DNA from: Flavobacterium fryxellicola
GTDB lineage: Bacteria > Bacteroidota > Bacteroidia > Flavobacteriales > Flavobacteriaceae
Length of the DNA stretch: 64,000 nt
Direction: 5' to 3'
NCBI RefSeq assembly: GCF_900143245.1
Contig: NZ_FRDK01000002.1
Span: forward strand, 1 to 64,000
Shown: piece by piece, positions 24,424 through 35,749 of the stretch
How the letters are laid out: the number at the start of each line of letters is the position of its first letter
Position numbering within the stretch: the first letter of the stretch is position 1
Made by a program: the position numbers and the translations under genes
The notes under the pieces: generated by a model
The model's database searches: none
What the model saw: the letters and a program-made list of their open reading frames with translations, nothing else
Told to the model about the DNA's origin: nothing

Positions 24424-27400
24424 TTGAAAAAATATTTAAAGAAAAGTTTAAAAATTTTCCTTTGGATCATAGGATCTGTAATTCTATTATTCTTAGCAGT
24501 GGTTATTGCCATTCAAATTCCCTCTGTTCAAAATTATGCTAAAAACAAAGCGGTAGCCTATCTGGAAGGAAAAATCAAAACCAAAGTAACCATTAACCGC
24601 CTAGAAATAGGACTTCCTAAAAAAGTGATTTTGGAAGGCGTTTATTTTCAAGATCAAAAAAAAGACACTCTTTTTGCTGGAGAAAAACTGGCTGTTGACA
24701 TTAGTTTATTTCAATTAATGAACAATAAAGTCGAAATTAATTCTGTCCACCTAGTAGGTATTTCCGCTAATTTAAACAGAGATTCGAAGGCCATTTTTAA
24801 TTTTGCATATATCATAAAAGCATTTGCTTCACCAGAGAAACAAAAAAGCGATTCGCCACCAATGCAATTTTCTGTCGAAGAAATCAAGCTGGATCGTGTT
24901 CAGTTTAAGTACAAAGATGTGGTCACAAACAATACGATTTATGCTAATCTAAATCATTTTGAAACAAGGATCAAAACCTTCGATCTTAACAAAATGAGCT
25001 TTGAAATTCCAAAAGCAAAAATCAATGGTTTGAAATTTAAACTAAAACAAGGCATAGCGCAACCATCTATTTCCACCCTAGAAGCTGCGATAAAAAATGA
25101 GCCAGAATCCATTTTAAATTTAAAACTTGGAGAAATTGATTTAGCCAAAATAGATTTTGATTATGAAAATGAAGTCACAAAAGTAGCAACTACTTTTTAT
25201 TTGAAAAAACTGCTTGCTAAAATTGACAAAATGGATCTCAATAATAAATTCGCCATTATTGAAAGTCTCAATCTAACCGGTGTGGAAGGTGCACTAACTC
25301 TTGGAAAATCAGATAAAGTAAATACTACTCAAGAATCTAATGACACACAATCTACGAATTGGCAAGTCAAAGTAAATACAACGGAGTTCAAACGTGTTAA
25401 TTTTCGCTACGATAATAATAATGTCGCAGCAGCACAAAAAGGGATCGATTACAACCATTTAAATCTTACCAATTTAAACTTGCAAGTAGATGCGTTGAAT
25501 TACAATCCAGAAAACATTTCTGGAACGGCTAATTCCCTTTCCATTAAGGACAAAAGTGGCTTAAACATTCAATCTTTTAATGCTGATTTTTTCTACGGAA
25601 AAAAGAATGCTTTTCTTAAAAAGTTATATCTGAAAACCCCGCAAACAGAATTGAAAGATGAAATCCGAATTGGGTATCCCTCTCTTGCATCTTTAGCCAA
25701 AAATCCAGGGGAATTAGGATTAATTGCTAATTTTAAGAAAAGTAAAGTTAGTGTAAAAGACATTTTACTTTTTGCCCCTACTTTAAACAATACGAATCCA
25801 TTTAGGAGTAATCCCAATGCTATTTTGCTAATCAATGGAACCGTAAAAGGGAAACTCAAAAACATGCAATTTCCATCCATTGTTATTAGTGGCATTGGAA
25901 CTACAAAAGTAGCAGCAAGCGGAAGCATTATAGGTTTGCCAGATGTGAATAAGGCGTATTTTGATCTGAACATAAAAGATTTACAATCAGGTGCAAAAGA
26001 TGTTGTTGGCTTTCTGCCTGTAGGAACGATTCCAAATTCGATTCAGCTCCCATCACAATTCAGCGCCAAAGGAACTTTTAAAGGAACGATTGCCGATTTT
26101 AATACCAACATGAATTTGATGAGTAGCTTCGGGAATGCAAAAATCAACGGAACATTCGATCAAACTAGGAAAAATTATGAGAAATATAATGTCCAAGCTG
26201 AACTGACTAATTTTGATTTAGGTAAATTTATCAAAAATGATTCCATTGGAAAAGTAACTTTAAAGACCAACATTAAGGGAACCGGTTTTGATCCCAAAAC
26301 AGCAGTAGCTTCCTTGAACGGAAGTATTCAAAAAGCATACTACAATAAATATACCTATAAAAATTTAAATATAAAAGGCGCTATTGCCAAAGGAAACTTT
26401 AATGCAATTGCTTCCGCTAAAGATCCTAATCTGACTTTTGATTTAGTGGGTAGCGGTAGTTTTAGAGACAAATATCCTTCGGGAAAATTAAAATTAAATG
26501 TGGATATTGCGGATTTAGAAAAACTGAATTTACACGCAGGACCATTAAAAATACGAGGTGTTGTTGATGCTGACATTCAATCGGCAAACTTAGACTACTT
26601 AAATGGAACCGTGAATGCACACAGCATAATGGTTACCAATGCCAAAGATCAATTTGTAATAGATTCTGTTACCGTAGTAGCCACATCAACAACTCAAAAA
26701 AATACGTTATCCATCAAAGCTCCTTTTTTAGATGCAGAAGTTAATGGAAAATATAAGGGTTCTAAAATTGTTGATGCCGTATCCAATTCTGTCGCTAAAT
26801 ATTATGACAGCAATCCTAATTCAAAAAAAATAGCAGTTGAAAACCAACAATTTGCTTTTGTAATTAATATAAAAGACAGCCCGATTATACTAAAAATGAT
26901 TCCTGATTTAAAAAGTCTAGAACCTATTACTGTAACCGGAAAATACAATTCTGTAAATGATTCTATTGTTTTGAATGGTAGTATACCAAAACTAATTTAT
27001 GCAGAAAATACCATTACAAATGCCGTTTTCAAAATCGACACACAAGACAAAGCACTGGTTTACAATTTTGTAATAGACGACATTCAAAACAAACAAATTC
27101 AGTTGCCACACACCAGTATTACCGGTAAAGTGGAAAACAATCGCGTGGATTACACCTTGCAATTAAAAGATGCTAAAGACGTGGAACGGTATTTAATTTC
27201 GGGAACATTAAAGAGCATAAATGGTAATAACGAGATAAATCTGGATCCAACTAATTTGTTGCTGAACTATGAATCATGGAATATAGCGCAAGACAATCTG
27301 GTGCGTTTTGGCAAAAAAGGAATTTATGTGGGTGAATTTGAGTTGAGTAAAGAGGAAAGTAAGCTTCGGATTCAATCCGAATCGACTACTCAAAATGCTC

Positions 27401-29427
27401 CAATAGCAATTGCTTTTGAGGATTTTGACATTAAAACCATCACGAGTTTTGTTGAGAAAAAAGATTTACAACTTAGCGGTAAGATCAATGGAAACGCATT
27501 GGTGAAAAATATAAATACTACACCACTTTTTACCTCAGACTTAAATATTGATAATTTTACTATCAAAAAAGATACTGTTGGTAATATTAGCATCAAAGTC
27601 AATAATAGCATTGCAAACCAATATGATGCCCTAATCGCGATTACAGGCCAAGGAAATCAAGTTACGTTAAAAGGATTTTACAAAACGAATCAGAGCAGTT
27701 TTGATATGAATCTGGATATTGATAAATTAAATTTGAAAAGTATTCAAGGCTTCACCTTGGATAACATAACCGAAAGCACGGGATTTTTGAACGGAAATTT
27801 CAAAATAACGGGGAATACCTCCCAACCAAAAGTTATTGGGGAGTTACAATTTAATGCTATTGGTTTCAAAGCGACGCAACTTAATGCGAAATTCAAATCT
27901 ATAAATGATAAAATTAACTTTACCAACGATGCTGTTATTTTTGATAATTTTATTATTAAAGATGAGCTAGAGAATGACTTAGCCATCAACGGTAAAATTA
28001 ATAGCAGCAATTTTAGAAATTTTGGTTTTGATTTAACCGTTGATGCAAATAATTTCAAAGCCGTTAATTCGCAAGCTAAGGACAATGATTTGTACTATGG
28101 TGAATTGTATTTGGACAATCACTTAGAAATAACAGGAAATTTTGACAATCCAATTGTAGAAGGAAATATCAAAATCAATAAAGACACTAAATTTACTGTT
28201 GTTCTGCCGCAATCAGATCCATCAATAGCCGATAGAGAAGGTATTGTAGAATTTATAGACCAGGATAAACCTCAACTAGTTGAAACCATTGCTTTAGATG
28301 AACTGAACAGTGAAATGGATATAAAGGGAATCAACGCCTCAGTGAACATTGAAATAGATAAAGATGCTGAATTATCGCTGGTTATCGACAAAGCCAATGG
28401 GGATTTCCTTAAATTAAAAGGAGAAGCACAGTTGAACGGTGGAATTGATCCCTCTGGAAAAACAACATTAACCGGCAGATACGAATTATCTGAGGGAAGT
28501 TACGAAATGAATTTTAACGCGATCAAAAGAAAATTCGACATAAAAAAAGGAAGCTATATCCTTTGGACTGGAGAACCAACGATGGCCGATATAAATATCA
28601 CGGCCATTTATAAAACAGAAGCGGCTCCAATTGATTTAGTAAATGACCAACTAGGAACGGTTACTGCCGAGATAAGAAATACGTATAAGCAAAAAATTCC
28701 TTTTGAAACTAATCTAAAAATGACAGGGGAATTAATGAAACCAACTATTTCCTTTGACATTATTCTGCCGGAAGGGAATAACAGCGTTTCAACAGAAATT
28801 ATTAATACGACACAGGCTAAATTGACGCAATTACGTCAGCAACCTGATGAAATGAACAAACAGGTCTTTGCCTTGCTCCTGCTGAATCGCTTTATAGGTG
28901 AAAATCCATTTGCAAGTGAAACTGGAGGAACCAATGTTTCAACCATAGCCAGAGAAAGTGCCAGTAAAATTTTGTCACAGCAACTCAATAACTTGGCGAG
29001 TAATCTAATTGAAGGCGTCGAACTTAATTTTGATTTAAATACTTCGAATGATTATACCACTGGGCAGCAGCAAAACAAGACTGATTTGAATGTTGGAATA
29101 TCTAAGAAATTATTAAATGACCGTTTAAAAGTAACTGTTGGAAGCAGTTTTGGCATTGAAGGACCGCAACAAGTCAACCAGAATGCAAATAATATTGCAG
29201 GAGATGTTTCGCTAGATTATCAACTCTCAAAAGATGGAAGGTATAAAATAAGAGTGTACCGTGTGAACAAGTATCAAGTAGCACTTCAAGGTGAAGTAGT
29301 TGAAACTGGCATCGCCTTTGTTATCACTTTGGACTATAATAAATTTAAAGAGTTATTTGCAAAAAGTGAAGCAAAAAAAGCGACTATAAAAGCAAAACAA
29401 GAATCAAAAAATAAGTCAGATGAATAA
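24424..29427 (+). CDS. tamB: TamB-family translocation/assembly protein (DUF490 domain)
   Basis: This very large protein (about 1667 residues) has one N-terminal membrane anchor (IFLWIIGSVILLFLAVVIAI). A long run of repetitive beta-strand segments resembles the AsmA/TamB grooves, and the C-terminal DUF490 domain is seen in ELSEGSYEMNFNAIKRKF and the final 200 residues. TamB-like proteins span the periplasm and help lipid transfer and outer-membrane protein assembly with a TamA/BamA-type partner. That partner is encoded next, overlapping by eight bases. No ATG opens the frame. I use the TTG at 24424; an upstream in-frame TTG at 24394 falls in the promoter-like box. Confidence 0.9.
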   Translation: MKKYLKKSLKIFLWIIGSVILLFLAVVIAIQIPSVQNYAKNKAVAYLEGKIKTKVTINRLEIGLPKKVILEGVYFQDQKKDTLFAGEKLAVDISLFQLMNNKVEINSVHLVGISANLNRDSKAIFNFAYIIKAFASPEKQKSDSPPMQFSVEEIKLDRVQFKYKDVVTNNTIYANLNHFETRIKTFDLNKMSFEIPKAKINGLKFKLKQGIAQPSISTLEAAIKNEPESILNLKLGEIDLAKIDFDYENEVTKVATTFYLKKLLAKIDKMDLNNKFAIIESLNLTGVEGALTLGKSDKVNTTQESNDTQSTNWQVKVNTTEFKRVNFRYDNNNVAAAQKGIDYNHLNLTNLNLQVDALNYNPENISGTANSLSIKDKSGLNIQSFNADFFYGKKNAFLKKLYLKTPQTELKDEIRIGYPSLASLAKNPGELGLIANFKKSKVSVKDILLFAPTLNNTNPFRSNPNAILLINGTVKGKLKNMQFPSIVISGIGTTKVAASGSIIGLPDVNKAYFDLNIKDLQSGAKDVVGFLPVGTIPNSIQLPSQFSAKGTFKGTIADFNTNMNLMSSFGNAKINGTFDQTRKNYEKYNVQAELTNFDLGKFIKNDSIGKVTLKTNIKGTGFDPKTAVASLNGSIQKAYYNKYTYKNLNIKGAIAKGNFNAIASAKDPNLTFDLVGSGSFRDKYPSGKLKLNVDIADLEKLNLHAGPLKIRGVVDADIQSANLDYLNGTVNAHSIMVTNAKDQFVIDSVTVVATSTTQKNTLSIKAPFLDAEVNGKYKGSKIVDAVSNSVAKYYDSNPNSKKIAVENQQFAFVINIKDSPIILKMIPDLKSLEPITVTGKYNSVNDSIVLNGSIPKLIYAENTITNAVFKIDTQDKALVYNFVIDDIQNKQIQLPHTSITGKVENNRVDYTLQLKDAKDVERYLISGTLKSINGNNEINLDPTNLLLNYESWNIAQDNLVRFGKKGIYVGEFELSKEESKLRIQSESTTQNAPIAIAFEDFDIKTITSFVEKKDLQLSGKINGNALVKNINTTPLFTSDLNIDNFTIKKDTVGNISIKVNNSIANQYDALIAITGQGNQVTLKGFYKTNQSSFDMNLDIDKLNLKSIQGFTLDNITESTGFLNGNFKITGNTSQPKVIGELQFNAIGFKATQLNAKFKSINDKINFTNDAVIFDNFIIKDELENDLAINGKINSSNFRNFGFDLTVDANNFKAVNSQAKDNDLYYGELYLDNHLEITGNFDNPIVEGNIKINKDTKFTVVLPQSDPSIADREGIVEFIDQDKPQLVETIALDELNSEMDIKGINASVNIEIDKDAELSLVIDKANGDFLKLKGEAQLNGGIDPSGKTTLTGRYELSEGSYEMNFNAIKRKFDIKKGSYILWTGEPTMADINITAIYKTEAAPIDLVNDQLGTVTAEIRNTYKQKIPFETNLKMTGELMKPTISFDIILPEGNNSVSTEIINTTQAKLTQLRQQPDEMNKQVFALLLLNRFIGENPFASETGGTNVSTIARESASKILSQQLNNLASNLIEGVELNFDLNTSNDYTTGQQQNKTDLNVGISKKLLNDRLKVTVGSSFGIEGPQQVNQNANNIAGDVSLDYQLSKDGRYKIRVYRVNKYQVALQGEVVETGIAFVITLDYNKFKELFAKSEAKKATIKAKQESKNKSDE

Positions 29428-31714
29428 GAGCTCTTTAGTATATTTTCTATTATTAGCTGTACTCACTTCATCGTGCAGCAACACTCGGTTTTTACCTAAA
29501 GGAGAATTGTTGTACACCGGCGCAAAAGTAAAAGTGGAAGGAAAGCAAACTACTAAAAAGGAAAACAAAGCATTAAAAAGCCAGTTAAAAGCTATTGTTA
29601 GGCCCAAACCCAACAGTGTTTTTTTAGGATTGCGACCTAAATTGTACCTGTACAATTTGGCTGGAAAGCCAAAGAAAGAAAAAGGATGGCGCTATTGGTT
29701 GAGGAACAAAGTGGGTGAAGCTCCTGTTTTATACAGCCAAGTAGATTTAGAATACAACAAAAGTGTTTTGCAAAATTTCTCGGAAAACAGTGGGTATTTC
29801 AATGCTAAAACAGTTGCAGATTCCACACGAAAAGGCAAAAAAGTAAGTGCAGAATATCTTGTAAACCCTGCAAAACAATACAAAATCAAAGAAGTAAAAT
29901 TTCCGCTAGATTCTTCAGTAATCGCAAAAGAAATAAGAAATACCAAACGCAGAAGCCTATTAAAAAAAGAGGAAGGATACAGCCTTGAGCGTATAAAAGA
30001 AGAAAGAGTTCGCATTGACGCCCGACTAAAAGAAAAAGGTTATTTTTACTTCAATCCCGATTATCTCAAAGTTCAAGTTGATAGCACTGTTGCAGACCAT
30101 CAGGTTGATCTTATTGTAAAAATCAAGGACGAAGCACCTAAACTGGCAGAAACTCCATACAGAATTAATAGAATCATAGTTTATCCAAACTACACGATTG
30201 GTGCTGATAGTATAAAAACAACTATAGATTCCATCAAAAAATACAATGATCTAACCATAATAGATGCTGAAAATTTATTCAAACCCCGAATTTTTGATCG
30301 GGCTTTGTATTTCAAAAAAAATGATTTGTACAACCGAACCGATCATAATTTATCGTTGAATCGCTTAGTAAATTTGGGTACATTCAAATTTGTAAAGAAC
30401 CAGTTCAGAGTTTCAGACACAGTAGGTAATTACTTAGATGCATACTATTATCTCACTCCATTACCCAAGAAATCCTTACGATTAGAGTTATTGGCCAAAA
30501 CCAATTCAGCAAATTACACGGGAACGGAACTAAATTTAAACTGGAGCAACAGAAACACCTTTAGAGGTGCTGAATTGTTGACTATTTCTGCTTTTGGCGG
30601 GGTTGAAGTACAAGTTTCCGGACAAAATAATGGGTTTAATGTTTACCGTTTTGGAACGGAGGCGAATTTGGTTTGGCCAAGATTAGTGGCTCCTTTTAAG
30701 CTAAATTCTCCCAGTGGTTTTGTCCCAAAAACGAAAGCAACATTAGGGTATGAATTCCAAAATCGAACCAAACTGTATTCTTTACAAACCTTCAAAGGAT
30801 CTTTCGGCTATTTATGGAAAGAAAATGAACGAAAAGAACATTTATTTAATGTTACGGAGATTACGTACGCCAGTCCGCAAAACGTTACTCCGTTGTACCA
30901 AGAGCAAATTTTGGCAAATGAATCGTTAGGAAAAGTGATTGAAAAACAATTAATCTTTGGACCAACCTACTCGTATACGTACACCAACACCTTGCAAAAA
31001 AGGAAGAAAAGCACCTTCTACTACAAGGGCACAATCGATTTAGCTGGAAATGTAGCTGGATTAGTTACAGGAGCAAATAGTAAAAAAGGCGATACAATTA
31101 AAATTTTTGATGTTCCATTTAGCCAGTTTGTAAAAATAGAAAATGATTTTAGACATTATTATAAACTAGGACCTGATTCCCAATTGGCCAGCCGAATCAT
31201 TGCAGGTGCCGGATTTGCCTATGGAAATTCAGGCGAAATGCCCTTTATAAAACAATTTTTTATAGGAGGAACTAATAGTTTGCGCGCTTTTAGAGCCCGT
31301 TCCATAGGACCTGGAAGTTTTGATGGTGCCTCGGCAAACACCAGTACTTTTTTACCCGATCAATCCGGTGATTTAAAATTGGAATTTAATACAGAATACC
31401 GAGCCAAAATATACGGATTAGTAAAAGGAGCTTTATTTTTAGATGCGGGAAACATTTGGTTATTGAATGAAAATTCAGAGAAACCAGGAGCGAAATTTTC
31501 AAAAAAATTCATGAATGAAATAGCCGTTGGAGCTGGAGCTGGTTTGCGTTTTGATTTTTCATTTCTAATTCTAAGAACAGATCTTGCCTTCCCATTACGA
31601 AAACCATATTTAGCTGACGGTGACCGTTGGGTTTTGGATAAAATTGATTTTGGAAGTGGTCCATGGCGCAGAGAAAATTTAGTTTTTAATTTGGCTATTG
31701 GATATCCATTTTAG
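29420..31714 (+). CDS. tamL: TamL: lipoprotein-type BamA/TamA-family outer-membrane assembly protein
   Basis: This 764-residue protein starts with a lipoprotein signal (lipobox SSC, cysteine about residue 19), the mark of TamL, the Bacteroidota version of TamA. POTRA-like domains follow over about residues 130-330, with RIKEERVRIDARLKEKGYF typical. A 16-strand barrel then holds GPTYSYTYTNT and the late Omp85 motif RAFRARSIGPGSF. It ends in aromatic YPF, as barrel proteins do. The gene overlaps tamB by eight bases, so the pair is coupled and should act together in outer-membrane biogenesis. Confidence 0.92.
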   Translation: MNKSSLVYFLLLAVLTSSCSNTRFLPKGELLYTGAKVKVEGKQTTKKENKALKSQLKAIVRPKPNSVFLGLRPKLYLYNLAGKPKKEKGWRYWLRNKVGEAPVLYSQVDLEYNKSVLQNFSENSGYFNAKTVADSTRKGKKVSAEYLVNPAKQYKIKEVKFPLDSSVIAKEIRNTKRRSLLKKEEGYSLERIKEERVRIDARLKEKGYFYFNPDYLKVQVDSTVADHQVDLIVKIKDEAPKLAETPYRINRIIVYPNYTIGADSIKTTIDSIKKYNDLTIIDAENLFKPRIFDRALYFKKNDLYNRTDHNLSLNRLVNLGTFKFVKNQFRVSDTVGNYLDAYYYLTPLPKKSLRLELLAKTNSANYTGTELNLNWSNRNTFRGAELLTISAFGGVEVQVSGQNNGFNVYRFGTEANLVWPRLVAPFKLNSPSGFVPKTKATLGYEFQNRTKLYSLQTFKGSFGYLWKENERKEHLFNVTEITYASPQNVTPLYQEQILANESLGKVIEKQLIFGPTYSYTYTNTLQKRKKSTFYYKGTIDLAGNVAGLVTGANSKKGDTIKIFDVPFSQFVKIENDFRHYYKLGPDSQLASRIIAGAGFAYGNSGEMPFIKQFFIGGTNSLRAFRARSIGPGSFDGASANTSTFLPDQSGDLKLEFNTEYRAKIYGLVKGALFLDAGNIWLLNENSEKPGAKFSKKFMNEIAVGAGAGLRFDFSFLILRTDLAFPLRKPYLADGDRWVLDKIDFGSGPWRRENLVFNLAIGYPF

Positions 31715-31891
31715 TATTAATACAAAGGAATTAGTTGGTACTATTTATTAGAATTAATAGTTTTTTTTCCCCTTTTAAACGGTAGCAACTGCAAAATTTA
31801 GCACACATCACTAAGAGTATATAGCTTTAGTATTAAAAAAAAATCTCCCATAATTGTGGGAGATTTTGATTTTTCATAAATTTAACTGCTT
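31715..31891. terminator. Bidirectional terminator region between tamL and the ABC-F gene
   Basis: A hairpin with arms TCTCCCA and TGGGAGA lies at about 31844-31863. It is flanked by an A run on the left and a T-rich tract on the right, so it can end transcription from either side. Confidence 0.75.
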
Positions 31892-33517
<1,626 letters not shown>

Positions 33518-33536
33518 TTATTTTATAAAATTTTTG

Positions 33537-33544
33537 CAAAAATA
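33537..33544 (-). promoter_or_regulatory. -7 box of the ABC-F gene
   Basis: On the minus strand TATTTTTG fits TAnnTTTG exactly and lies about 26 bases upstream of the ATG. Confidence 0.65.
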
Positions 33545-33688
33545 CGAAAAAAATACCGATATACTGAATTCCAAAAATACATTTTGAGCAGTGAAATTTA
33601 CTCTTTATCACAGTGATTGAAAAAAGATTTCTGTTCGCCGCGACGAAAAGGAATTCAAAGGTCTTACTTAGGAAAGCCTGCGTTGTCT

Positions 33689-35725
33689 TTAATTTATTTC
33701 TACTAATTTTTTAAGACTGGTATAAACAGCCAATTCTACATCCGCAGGACTTCTGGTATTGCATTTTTCTAATAAATCCTCCATTAAAGTGGAATTTACT
33801 GTCTGTTTTTTATTCATTACAAGTAAAAGCTGCTCTGATAAATCACTCAAACTTTGAGACAAAGGCAAAAGTGGTTGTATCAGAGGAGCATTGGCACTTA
33901 AAGCAATTAAATCATTATTCATTACAACCCATTTCTTAAAAAAATTAGTCACAGCTCTTTTATTATCAACGGTTTTGTTGTCTAAATAGGTACTGACTGC
34001 TTCACTAAAATCCAAAGCCTGAGCCGCATCAGCATTGCAAGCATCAGCAAATAGCGTTAATGGGGAATGCATGCGGTATTTTTTTCCGCCACCGTTGCGT
34101 TTGTAGTTTTTCAATGGTTCACAAAGGTTTGAGAAATTATTCAAGGACTGTGTATCTTGATTGTTGCTGATGTTTCTCAAAATTACTTCTTTGTTTCTAA
34201 GGTGAGTAATTCCAAGTTCCTCTAATCGAAACGAAATTGTTTTCAACCTTTTGCGTAAGCTTTTCATATCCGTTACCTCTTGACTGGACCATAATCGCTC
34301 CGCAATAGCCGCCGTTCTTGGCCAAATTCTGGAATCTATATTTAATGGCGTTACCAGCTCACTCCACATGGCAGCTTCCCCTCCTAAAACTCTGGCTTTT
34401 TCTTCGGGACTAAGTATAATTTTTTTGGGAATAGGATCATTTAGGTAATGAGTTTCTAATCCTAACAGTAAGTCAATATAATAGCCATTAGATAAAACGG
34501 TATTGTATCCACTTTTTGCGGCTTTGACTAATGCGCCTCCGGCTTCTTGCCCTTCATTTGTCCCTCTCCAAGCATGTATTATCGCATCTTTAGACATGTT
34601 TTCAGTCATTATTTCTTCCCAGCCCATTAATTTCTTGTTGTGTTTCTTCAACATTGGAATCAGCTTCATGTTGAAATACGTTTGCAAATCGTGGTTGTTC
34701 ATTAAATTATTATCCTGCTTGAATTTTTGAATAGTGGGGTTGGCGTTCCATTCTTTTCCATTGTTTTCATCGCCTCCAATATGAAAATAACTACCCGAAA
34801 ACAGGAGGCTTACTTCATCAAAAATCGAGCTTAAAATTTCATACGTTTTTGGATTGGTAGGATCTAAAGTAGCATTAAATATACCCGAATTCCTTTGTAC
34901 TTCATAAGTGACTTTCCCATTGGCTATTGCACTCCCAATTTCTGGATATGCCGTCAACAAGGCCGAGGCATGTCCTGGAACATCAATTTCAGGAATAACC
35001 AAAATTCCTCTATCATCAGCATATTTTACTATATTTTTAATCTCTTCTTGACTATAAAAATATCCGTCAGAAGCTAATTCAGTGAGTTTTGGATGATTTT
35101 TTAGTTCAATTCTCCACCCTTGATCATCTGCTAAATGCCAGTGAAAAACATTCATTTTCATGGAAGCCATCGCATCTAAATTTCTTTTAATAACAGCTAC
35201 TGGCTGAAAATGCCGTGCTGCATCAATCATCAATCCTCTCCAAGTAAATCTTGGAAAATCAGAAACAGTACTTACAGGAAAATAGTAGGAAGTACTGCTA
35301 TTTTGCAACAATTGTAATAGCGTTTCTAAACCATGCAGCGCTCCTAAATCAGTTGTCGCATTAATGGTTATTTTATTGGAGGTAACGACCAACTGATAAC
35401 TTTCATCTTCGTTAATTTCAATTTTTCCATTTCGAACACAATTGATTTGCAATTCGGCTTCCGGTTTTTCGTTGATTTTAGTTAAAAAGGCTTGCTCTAA
35501 AAACAATCCCGTTCTGCCATCCAATCTTCGCAGGAAATTAGTTGCGCCAATGAAAATCCGTGGATTAGGATTTCCCGTAATATTTACCTTAAAATTTTTG
35601 CTTAAAGCAAAAGTACCAGCGCCCAAATTTATTTTTTGAGGCCAAGGCATCAGATCCAATTGTCCTTCTTTTATCTGAGCATTCGAGATAAAATGTGCCA
35701 ATAACACGATTAAAAAGTACTTCAT
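33689..35725 (-). CDS. GH20 beta-N-acetylhexosaminidase
   Basis: This 678-residue secreted enzyme has a signal peptide ending near SNAQ. An N-terminal GH20b domain covers about residues 20-150. The GH20 TIM barrel holds FPRFTWRGLMIDAARHF, MNVFHWHLADDQGWRIE and the catalytic pair in HIGGDENNG (Asp 319, Glu 320). It removes terminal GlcNAc or GalNAc residues from glycans, chitin fragments or peptidoglycan pieces. The gene follows the NagB-LmbE gene by 24 bases on the same strand, and a divergent sugar carrier sits across the promoter region. Together they form an amino-sugar utilisation locus. The long C-terminal part (about 530-678) is helical and of unknown role. Confidence 0.93.
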   Translation of the reverse strand: MKYFLIVLLAHFISNAQIKEGQLDLMPWPQKINLGAGTFALSKNFKVNITGNPNPRIFIGATNFLRRLDGRTGLFLEQAFLTKINEKPEAELQINCVRNGKIEINEDESYQLVVTSNKITINATTDLGALHGLETLLQLLQNSSTSYYFPVSTVSDFPRFTWRGLMIDAARHFQPVAVIKRNLDAMASMKMNVFHWHLADDQGWRIELKNHPKLTELASDGYFYSQEEIKNIVKYADDRGILVIPEIDVPGHASALLTAYPEIGSAIANGKVTYEVQRNSGIFNATLDPTNPKTYEILSSIFDEVSLLFSGSYFHIGGDENNGKEWNANPTIQKFKQDNNLMNNHDLQTYFNMKLIPMLKKHNKKLMGWEEIMTENMSKDAIIHAWRGTNEGQEAGGALVKAAKSGYNTVLSNGYYIDLLLGLETHYLNDPIPKKIILSPEEKARVLGGEAAMWSELVTPLNIDSRIWPRTAAIAERLWSSQEVTDMKSLRKRLKTISFRLEELGITHLRNKEVILRNISNNQDTQSLNNFSNLCEPLKNYKRNGGGKKYRMHSPLTLFADACNADAAQALDFSEAVSTYLDNKTVDNKRAVTNFFKKWVVMNNDLIALSANAPLIQPLLPLSQSLSDLSEQLLLVMNKKQTVNSTLMEDLLEKCNTRSPADVELAVYTSLKKLVEIN

Positions 35726-35749
35726 AATTAATAGGTATTCAAAATATTT